Positions 6,495 through 11,039 of a stretch of DNA of 11,039 nt are shown here, one piece after another. The number at the start of each line of letters is the position of its first letter. Position 1 is the first letter of the stretch. Origin of the DNA: Campylobacteraceae bacterium (GTDB lineage: Bacteria > Campylobacterota > Campylobacteria > Campylobacterales > Campylobacteraceae); NCBI GenBank assembly GCA_031256525.1, contig JAIRQK010000160.1, forward strand, positions 1 through 11,039, read 5' to 3'. Below the pieces are notes generated by a model. The model ran no database searches. It had not been told where the DNA came from and was given only the letters and a program-made list of their open reading frames with translations. The position numbers and the translations under genes were made by a program.

Positions 6495-7212
6495 AAACTA
6501 TTGGATTAAACTCTATTTTTTCTTTGTATGTAAAAGAGTAATATATATTCTCACATGCAAAAGATGCTAAATTAATGTATGTTTTATTTTTAAATGTAAA
6601 ACTCACATTTTGATGATAATGCCCTTCAACAACATAATCACAATCTTTATATTTGTCCATTTTCTCTTCAACTATTTTTTCAAAACTGCTCATTTTTGTG
6701 CATATATTTTTTTTCTCTAACTTTTTAGATAAATCTCTTGTTATTTTGCAGTTGCTCAGTTTTTGAAAAATATTTAAAAGTGAAATTGTTATTTTGCTTC
6801 TAATAAATTTTGTGTAGATTTTATAACTAAACTTATCAAAACTATCCCCATGTGATAATAGAAATTTTTTGTCATTGCAGATAAAAAGAGATGGTTGGCT
6901 TTGCAAGGGGATAACTTTTACATATGAGAAGATTCTTTGTAAATCAAAATCATGATTTCCCTCAAAATAAAAGACCTCTATATTCTTAGCAATCTCATCA
7001 ATTTTTTTTATATAACTATCCCAAAGCAAGGTGCAAAACTTATCTGTACCAATTAAAACATCAAAAATATCACCCATTAAAAAAAGTTGTGTTGGTTTTA
7101 ATTTGCCACTGTAAATTTCATCTAAAAATTTCCCAAAAACCCTTCTTTTAACTTCGCTCTCATGAGCATCAGCTATAAAAAAAGCACCATCTTTTATTTT
7201 ATTATGGAACAT
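6487..7212 (-). CDS. Calcineurin-like phosphatase, probable UDP-2,3-diacylglucosamine hydrolase (LpxH/LpxJ role)
   Basis: A 241-residue metallophosphoesterase with all metal-binding motifs in order: DAH (D15, H17), GD (D48), GNHD (N86, H87), SHGD (H121) and GHYH (H198, H200). In lipid A synthesis an enzyme of this fold splits UDP-2,3-diacylglucosamine to lipid X at the inner membrane. The GNHD motif differs from the GNRD of classical LpxH. Campylobacterota are known to use a divergent calcineurin-type enzyme, LpxJ, which fits better. Co-transcription with lpxB, which uses lipid X in the next step, supports this role but does not prove it. The start ATG lies inside the last codons of argC (11-bp overlap), with no obvious ribosome-binding site, so it is probably translated by coupling. 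Another phosphoesterase substrate remains possible. Confidence 0.72.
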   Translation of the reverse strand: MFHNKIKDGAFFIADAHESEVKRRVFGKFLDEIYSGKLKPTQLFLMGDIFDVLIGTDKFCTLLWDSYIKKIDEIAKNIEVFYFEGNHDFDLQRIFSYVKVIPLQSQPSLFICNDKKFLLSHGDSFDKFSYKIYTKFIRSKITISLLNIFQKLSNCKITRDLSKKLEKKNICTKMSSFEKIVEEKMDKYKDCDYVVEGHYHQNVSFTFKNKTYINLASFACENIYYSFTYKEKIEFNPIVFN

Positions 7213-8212
7213 AAGCTATTTTTGGAATTCCCAAATCTTCTTCAAATCCAAACATCAAGTTTGCATTTAATAATGCCTGTGATGAAGCACCTCTAAGCAA
7301 ATTATCAATTGATGAACTAACAAACAAAATATCATCTTTTTGTACAGCATATATATCACAAAAGTTCGTTCCAGCGGTCATTTTGATACTAACAGCTTCA
7401 TTTCTAATTCTAACAAATTTTGCATCTTTATAAAACTCTTTTAGCACTTTAATCGCGTCAAATTCTTCATCGACCTGCATATAAGCACTAACTAACATTC
7501 CCCTTGTTAGTGGCAGAAGATGAGGGACAAAATGTATTTTATTTTCTACTCCCTGCGAAACTAAATGCTCACTAATTTCCGGCTCATGCCTATGTTTTAA
7601 AGCATTGTAAGATACAAAATTTTCATTTGCCTGCACGAAATGTGAACTTTCAGTTAGTTTTTTTCCAGCTCCACTAACACCACTTTTTGCATCAATAAAA
7701 ATCGGAGTATTCTTCTTTATATATTTTTTAAAAGGTAAAATTGCAAGTAGTGAAGCTGTTGGATAACACCCTGGATTTGCAACAAGTTTTGCGTTGATTA
7801 TCTTCTCTTTATTGATTTCAGGAAGTCCATAAACTGCTTGTTTTAGATTTTCGGTATCAATATGTTTTTCATAATACTTTTCATAAGACTCTAAAGAGAG
7901 CCTATAATCAGCAGAAAGGTCAATTACTTTCACACTCAAACTTAACAACTCTTTTGCAAAACTCATCGCCGTTTTATGTGGAAGTGCTAAAAAAGCCAAT
8001 TCACAACTTTTCGCAATTTCATTAGCATCACTCTTTTCTACCTTAAATGTTGCAATATCCAAAAGAGCTGGGTGAAGTTTTTCTATACTCTCTTCGCCAC
8101 TGCTTGTTCCAATATAAAAAAGATTGAACTTTGGGTGATTTAAAAGCAACTTTACAAGTTCAATTCCAGTGTATCCACTTGCCCCTACTATTGCAACATT
8201 TATCTTTTTCAC
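7202..8212 (-). CDS. argC: N-acetyl-gamma-glutamyl-phosphate reductase
   Basis: ArgC reduces N-acetylglutamyl phosphate with NADPH to the semialdehyde, the third step of arginine synthesis, in the cytosol. The 336 residues show the type 1 family: NADP-binding GASGYTG (10-16), the catalytic cysteine C149 in NPGCYPT, a glycine-rich SGVSGAG (177-183) and the active-site HRHEPE (207-212). The start is GTG at 8212, supported by AGAGGT at 8225-8220, 7 nt upstream, which overlaps the greA stop codon. The N-terminus MKKINVAIVG is at the expected distance from the dinucleotide motif. The gene is 11 bp from greA and overlaps the phosphatase gene by 11 bp, so it is an operon member although functionally unrelated to its neighbours. 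I know of no reason for arginine control here. Confidence 0.95.
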   Translation of the reverse strand: MKKINVAIVGASGYTGIELVKLLLNHPKFNLFYIGTSSGEESIEKLHPALLDIATFKVEKSDANEIAKSCELAFLALPHKTAMSFAKELLSLSVKVIDLSADYRLSLESYEKYYEKHIDTENLKQAVYGLPEINKEKIINAKLVANPGCYPTASLLAILPFKKYIKKNTPIFIDAKSGVSGAGKKLTESSHFVQANENFVSYNALKHRHEPEISEHLVSQGVENKIHFVPHLLPLTRGMLVSAYMQVDEEFDAIKVLKEFYKDAKFVRIRNEAVSIKMTAGTNFCDIYAVQKDDILFVSSSIDNLLRGASSQALLNANLMFGFEEDLGIPKIAYVP

Positions 8213-8219
8213 TTTATTT

Positions 8220-8225
8220 ACCTCT
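8220..8225 (-). promoter_or_regulatory. argC: Ribosome-binding site of argC overlapping the greA stop codon
   Basis: AGAGGT sits 7 nt ahead of the argC GTG and shares bases with the greA TAG stop (8226-8224). It decides the GTG start and suggests that ribosomes ending greA can re-initiate on argC. Confidence 0.65.
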
Positions 8226-8709
8226 AAAATTCTATAGGTTTATAAAAAACTTCTATGATTTCAAACTCTGCTTCTTTGTTTGGAAGTTTGATAATCACCT
8301 CATCACCACTTTTTTTTCCAATAAGACCACGCGACAACGGAGAGTTAAAAGATATAAGTCCTTTTTGGGGATTACTTTCAAAAGCACCAACTATCGTATA
8401 TGTAACCTCTTCCCCACTTTCCAAATCTTCCAACTTCACAGTAGAACCAAACAAAACTTTATTATGTTCATAGGTTGATGGGTCAATTATCTGAATGCGT
8501 GACATCATATCTGTAAATTCTGCGATTCTCGCTTCAATAAAAGCCTGTTTTTCTCTTGCGGCGTGATATTCGGCGTTCTCTTTTAAGTCACCATGACTTC
8601 TTGCAACATCAATTTCAATAACAATCTGCGGACGTTGTACTTTTTTCAAATCTTCAAGTTCAGCTTCTAATTTTTTATATCCAAAAAGCGTCACCGGTTC
8701 TTTTGTCAT
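8224..8709 (-). CDS. greA: Transcription elongation factor GreA
   Basis: GreA enters the RNA polymerase secondary channel and stimulates cleavage of backtracked transcripts. The 161 residues have the N-terminal coiled coil (about 8-73) with the acidic tip motif [12 protein letters not shown], including the catalytic D and E, and the C-terminal FKBP-like domain (about 80-158) with the signature around [17 protein letters not shown]. An ATG four codons upstream (8721) is in frame, but it has no ribosome-binding sequence. The chosen ATG at 8709 has GGAGAG 4 nt upstream, formed partly by those four codons, and gives the family's normal N-terminus [11 protein letters not shown]. The gene lies 30 bp after lpxB and 11 bp before argC; lpxB-greA adjacency is typical of Campylobacterota. 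Confidence 0.96.
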   Translation of the reverse strand: MTKEPVTLFGYKKLEAELEDLKKVQRPQIVIEIDVARSHGDLKENAEYHAAREKQAFIEARIAEFTDMMSRIQIIDPSTYEHNKVLFGSTVKLEDLESGEEVTYTIVGAFESNPQKGLISFNSPLSRGLIGKKSGDEVIIKLPNKEAEFEIIEVFYKPIEF

Positions 8710-8713
8710 AATG

Positions 8714-8719
8714 CTCTCC
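8714..8719 (-). promoter_or_regulatory. greA: Ribosome-binding site deciding the greA start
   Basis: GGAGAG ends 4 nt before the ATG at 8709 and is the strongest ribosome-binding sequence in this operon. The upstream in-frame ATG at 8721 is preceded only by A/T. Confidence 0.7.
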
Positions 8720-8739
8720 ATTTTAATTATAAAATTTTA

Positions 8740-9771
8740 TTATAGCCGAATTAACTTAGCCACATCTTGCGAACTACCTTTATTTAGCATTTGCCTCAAT
8801 TTTTGCGAATGGTTAAAGTATTCATTTCTATCCATTTTTTCATATTCATTTATAAGATTTTCCACATTCACATCTTTTTGAAAAAACTCTTTATGTAGTG
8901 CTTTTTCATTTTCAAAATCAAATATAATATTTGCAAGTCCAGAATATTTTAGTTTAACAAATCTTTTCGCAATAAAAAAATCAATAGCTTTTGCCTTATA
9001 ACAAAGAACTTGTGGGACTCCGATAATTGCCGCTTCAAGTGTTGCGGTACCAGAACAAACAAAAGCAAAATCACTCTCAAACAAAGCACTTCTTGTATCT
9101 CTTGAAATTTCAAAATTACTCAAATCTCCATATAGCTCATCTACCTCTTCATCACTAAAATGCTTTGGAATAACAACGATATTATGCTTATTTAGTCTCT
9201 TTGCAACATCTTTAAAAATACCGATAAGCCTTTTTATCTCGCTGCGTCTACTTCCTGGTAAATAAGCAATTTTATCATTGTAAGTGAGAGTCTCTTTAAC
9301 TAATGTTATCTCATCAAGCAAAGGATTGCCGACATAAACACTTTTATTGTAAAATCTATCTTCAAATGGAAAAATGGAAGCTAAATTTGTACAATACTTT
9401 TCAACTTTTTCTACTCTTTTTTGTTTCCAAGCCCAAACTTTTGGTAGTATATAATATGTAATTTTTACATCTTTATTTATTTTTCTTATCTCTTTTGCAA
9501 GCGGAATATTAAAAGCTGGGGAATCAATAAGCAAAATATGCTCTGCTTCCAAACTTAGATTTGCCATTTTTTTTAGAGCCTCTTTTGCTTTTTTCAACTT
9601 CCCAAAAACTTCAAAAAAACCCATTACAGAAAACTCGCTTGAATCATAAAGAGGTTTTCCAAAAGATTTATCATAAATGCCCATTATCTCTTCATTCTTT
9701 AGCAAATCAAGAATTGGCTTTAGATGTAAATTTGCAGATGGCTCAAGTGCGCTTACTAAAATTTTCCTCAT
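8740..9771 (-). CDS. lpxB: Lipid-A-disaccharide synthase
   Basis: LpxB, a membrane-associated family 19 glycosyltransferase, condenses lipid X with UDP-2,3-diacylglucosamine to the lipid A disaccharide. Visible motifs (numbered from the second ATG) are the N-terminal SALEPSAN (7-14), which replaces the GEASGD of E. coli and is usual in Campylobacterota; ILPKVWAWK (108-116); VGNPLLDEI; LPGSRRSE (171-178) and SGTATLEAA (240-248) in the nucleotide-sugar site; and SGLANII near 277. The 343 residues are somewhat shorter than the E. coli protein (382). Two ATGs are adjacent (9774 and 9771). AAGGGG ends 3 nt before the first and 6 nt before the second, so the second is preferred. This is the first gene of the lpxB-greA-argC-phosphatase block. 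Confidence 0.94.
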   Translation of the reverse strand: MRKILVSALEPSANLHLKPILDLLKNEEIMGIYDKSFGKPLYDSSEFSVMGFFEVFGKLKKAKEALKKMANLSLEAEHILLIDSPAFNIPLAKEIRKINKDVKITYYILPKVWAWKQKRVEKVEKYCTNLASIFPFEDRFYNKSVYVGNPLLDEITLVKETLTYNDKIAYLPGSRRSEIKRLIGIFKDVAKRLNKHNIVVIPKHFSDEEVDELYGDLSNFEISRDTRSALFESDFAFVCSGTATLEAAIIGVPQVLCYKAKAIDFFIAKRFVKLKYSGLANIIFDFENEKALHKEFFQKDVNVENLINEYEKMDRNEYFNHSQKLRQMLNKGSSQDVAKLIRL

Positions 9772-9794
9772 CATTAACCCCTTAAATTTACAAA

Positions 9795-9803
9795 ATTATA
9801 TCA
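9795..9803 (-). promoter_or_regulatory. Extended -10 promoter for the lpxB-greA-argC-phosphatase block
   Basis: On the minus strand TGATATAAT (9803-9795) is a perfect extended -10 box (TGn-TATAAT) behind a T run. Transcription would begin near 9788, leaving a leader of about 17 nt with the AAGGGG ribosome-binding sequence. It is the best promoter in the lpxB/YafK divergent region (9775-9871). Confidence 0.55.
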
Positions 9804-9821
9804 AAAAGAATATCTTTACAT

Positions 9822-9827
9822 TACAAT
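9822..9827 (+). promoter_or_regulatory. Weak candidate -10 box for the YafK-like gene
   Basis: TACAAT (9822-9827) would place a start near 9834 and a leader of about 38 nt. TAAAAT at 9835-9840 is an alternative. Neither has a convincing upstream element. Confidence 0.25.
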
Positions 9828-9871
9828 ATTTGGCTAAAATTTTAAAAGTTTATGTTTTTGGATATTTAAAT

Positions 9872-10600
9872 ATGAAAAAAATCTTATTTTTTAGTATTGT
9901 TTTAGGAATTTTTATGAACCTTCACGCCTCTTTTTTAGATGAACAGAAAAATTATAAAAGAGTTAGAGTTGCTTTGGAAGAAAAAGATAGTATGATAAAA
10001 GAAGTTTTGAATAAAAATTCTTTGCGTGTGCAAAATTTAAATGTGCTTTTTATCGCTTTTAAAGATGAAAAAACAGTAGAGCTTTGGGCAAAAAATAGCG
10101 ATGAGAAAAGATATAAACAGATAAAAAACTTTAAAATTTGTGCAAGTTCAGGAAGTCTTGGTCCAAAACTTAAACAAGGCGATCATCAAGTGCCTGAAGG
10201 ATTTTACTATATTGATAGGTTCAATCCCGTAAGTAACTTCTATCTCTCTCTTGGCATAAACTATCCAAACAAAGCTGATAAAAAACGAAGTGATGCTAAA
10301 AATTTAGGTGGTGATATATTTATTCATGGAGATTGCGTAAGTATTGGTTGTCTTGCAATGAAAGATGAATATATAAAAGAGATATATCTTTATGCACTAT
10401 ACGCCAAAAATGGTGGTCAAAACAAAATCCCAGTCTACATTTTCCCTTTTAGAAACTTAAAAGAGTTTCAAGATAGATACAAGAACGAAAAAAATCTGCT
10501 CTCATTTTGGGAAAATCTTTTTGTTGGTTATGAGAAATTTATAGCAACAAAAGAGGAGTTGCATTACAAATATAACGATTTGGGAGGATATAGTTTTTAG
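9872..10600 (+). CDS. Exported YafK/DpaA (LdtF)-like protein with L,D-transpeptidase catalytic domain
   Basis: A 242-residue protein of the YkuD fold. A signal peptide is clear: Lys-rich start, hydrophobic core 4-17 and likely cleavage after HAS (18-20). The catalytic motif is HGDCVSIGC (152-160), with H152 and nucleophile C160. KICASSGSLGPKLKQGDHQVPEGFY-type residues (88-112) and the tail around FWENLFVGYEKF (202-213) match E. coli YafK (DpaA/LdtF). That protein detaches Braun's lipoprotein from peptidoglycan rather than making 3-3 crosslinks. The frame stays open upstream to 9677, but that part lies antisense to lpxB; the ATG at 9872 is chosen because it begins the signal peptide. The ribosome-binding site is poor (GGAT, 10 nt upstream). 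Fold and export are firm. The substrate in a phylum without a known Braun lipoprotein is open. Confidence 0.85.
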   Translation: MKKILFFSIVLGIFMNLHASFLDEQKNYKRVRVALEEKDSMIKEVLNKNSLRVQNLNVLFIAFKDEKTVELWAKNSDEKRYKQIKNFKICASSGSLGPKLKQGDHQVPEGFYYIDRFNPVSNFYLSLGINYPNKADKKRSDAKNLGGDIFIHGDCVSIGCLAMKDEYIKEIYLYALYAKNGGQNKIPVYIFPFRNLKEFQDRYKNEKNLLSFWENLFVGYEKFIATKEELHYKYNDLGGYSF

Positions 10601-10619
10601 TTTGTTTTTTTAAACTAAA
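10596..10619 (+). other. AT-only inverted repeat across the stop of the YafK-like gene
   Basis: TTTAGTTT (10596-10603) and AAACTAAA (10612-10619) are perfect complements around an 8-nt loop, with the TAG stop inside the left arm. The stem has one G-C pair and the T run lies in the loop, so it is a poor intrinsic terminator on its own. Confidence 0.35.
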
Positions 10620-10651
10620 TTTGCACAAGATATGTCGGAAGTATATAAGCG

Positions 10652-10688
10652 AAAAAGTATAACACAAAAGTGTTTTTATTGCTTTTTT
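10652..10688 (+). terminator. Possible two-part hairpin terminator after the YafK-like gene
   Basis: An inner hairpin AACAC (10661-10665) / GTGTT (10670-10674) with an AAAA loop sits inside an outer pairing AAAAAG (10652-10657) / CTTTTT (10682-10687), so the T run doubles as the tract of an intrinsic terminator. The stem is AT-rich with an internal loop. The rest of the 171-bp gap (10601-10771) shows no gene or clear promoter to my eye; TATACAAT at 10700-10707 is the only -10-like string. Confidence 0.35.
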
Positions 10689-10771
10689 ATTTAAAAAACT
10701 ATACAATTCAGGCCAAAGATTTGTAAAATTTCTAAAAATTGACGTATTTTAACATCAAAAAAGGGTTTTAC

Positions 10772-11039
10772 ATGTCAAAAAAGAAAAAAGAGTTTTATTT
10801 TAAGCAACCTCTCACAAAAGAGCAGTTGGCTTATTTTAATTCTCATGAGGAAATGCCATCAAAGGCGTGGCAAGGCAGTATCTTTGATGTATTTAAAGAG
10901 GCTGATAGTGATATACTAAATTCCAGGGAGATGGAAATTGCTCTTGCAAGCCATATCTTCTTAGATAAAAGCTATGATTTAAAATTGGATAAGTTTTTTA
11001 TAGAAAAATATCCAGATACATTAAAAAATGCTGCGAAGT
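10772..11039 (+). CDS. Unrecognised protein, N-terminal 89 residues (continues beyond window)
   Basis: An open frame begins at an ATG with AAGGG 6 nt upstream and runs off the window without a stop. It starts MSKKKKEFYFKQPLTKEQLAYF, has no signal peptide or membrane segment in the visible part, and is rich in Lys, Glu, Phe and Leu with likely helices (for example around SREMEIALASHIFLD, 53-67). I do not recognise a family and see no catalytic motif. Base composition and ribosome-binding site are like those of the neighbouring genes, so it is probably a real native gene. A lysine cluster at residues 3-6 may suggest nucleic-acid contact, but that is weak. Confidence 0.7.
   Translation, partial: MSKKKKEFYFKQPLTKEQLAYFNSHEEMPSKAWQGSIFDVFKEADSDILNSREMEIALASHIFLDKSYDLKLDKFFIEKYPDTLKNAAK

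Noticed and set aside
8131..8478. Plus-strand frames opposite argC and greA
   Set aside because: Both genes on the minus strand are certain from motifs; the opposite frames have no start signal or family resemblance.
8722..8745. AT palindrome ATAAAATTTTAT with flanking TATAAT strings between lpxB and greA
   Set aside because: It could be a greA promoter, but in a 30-bp A/T-only gap such palindromes and TATAAT strings arise easily and nothing else supports it.
9852..9869. Five-codon open frame (MFLDI, then stop) just before the YafK-like gene
   Set aside because: It has no ribosome-binding site, and so short a frame is expected by chance; a leader-peptide role has no support.
9677..9871. N-terminal extension of the YafK-like frame
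   Set aside because: These 65 codons are antisense to lpxB and cover its promoter, while a clean signal peptide begins at the ATG at 9872.

Overview
The window is dense, AT-rich bacterial chromosome with twelve genes and no mobile element, CRISPR array, tRNA or rRNA. Gene content and order point to Campylobacterota (formerly Epsilonproteobacteria), most likely a free-living Sulfurimonas/Sulfurovum/Arcobacter-type relative of Campylobacter and Helicobacter. From memory, rplY-pth-(YjgP/YjgQ permease)-lysA is the C. jejuni order (Cj0311-Cj0314), tal-rplY-pth-permease is the H. pylori order (HP1495-HP1498), and lpxB-greA followed further on by serB-tal matches the Cj0288c-Cj0281c side. The window looks like a merger of these blocks. 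Several promoters have a TATAAT -10 box behind a T-rich or TTTAAG-type upstream stretch, as is usual in this phylum.

Layout. Positions 1-5507 form a minus-strand block, transcribed right to left: serB, a tal-pilT fusion, rplY, pth, an LptF/LptG permease and the 5' end of lysA. A good promoter lies ahead of rplY and a weaker candidate ahead of lysA. At 5508-5585 a short divergent region drives metF rightward on the plus strand. MetF converges on, and overlaps by 8 bp, a second minus-strand block running from 9771 back to 6487: lpxB, greA, argC and a calcineurin-type phosphatase, probably the lipid A enzyme of the LpxH/LpxJ role. A divergent region at 9775-9871 separates lpxB from a plus-strand, exported YafK/DpaA-like protein of the L,D-transpeptidase fold. 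A 171-bp intergenic stretch with a possible terminator follows, then the 5' end of an unrecognised gene that runs off the window.

Functional themes. Envelope biogenesis is spread across the window: the LpxH/LpxJ-type hydrolase makes lipid X, LpxB joins it to a second sugar, the LptF/G subunit helps lift finished LPS out of the inner membrane, and the YafK-like protein acts on peptidoglycan. Amino acid and one-carbon metabolism are represented by argC, serB, lysA and metF. Translation and transcription upkeep are represented by rplY, pth and greA.

The most unusual object is the 770-codon reading frame at 2531-4843. It joins a complete transaldolase to a complete PilT pilus-retraction ATPase through a charged linker. 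All expected catalytic motifs of both halves are present. I know of no described protein with this architecture, although an internal GTG start could also give PilT on its own.
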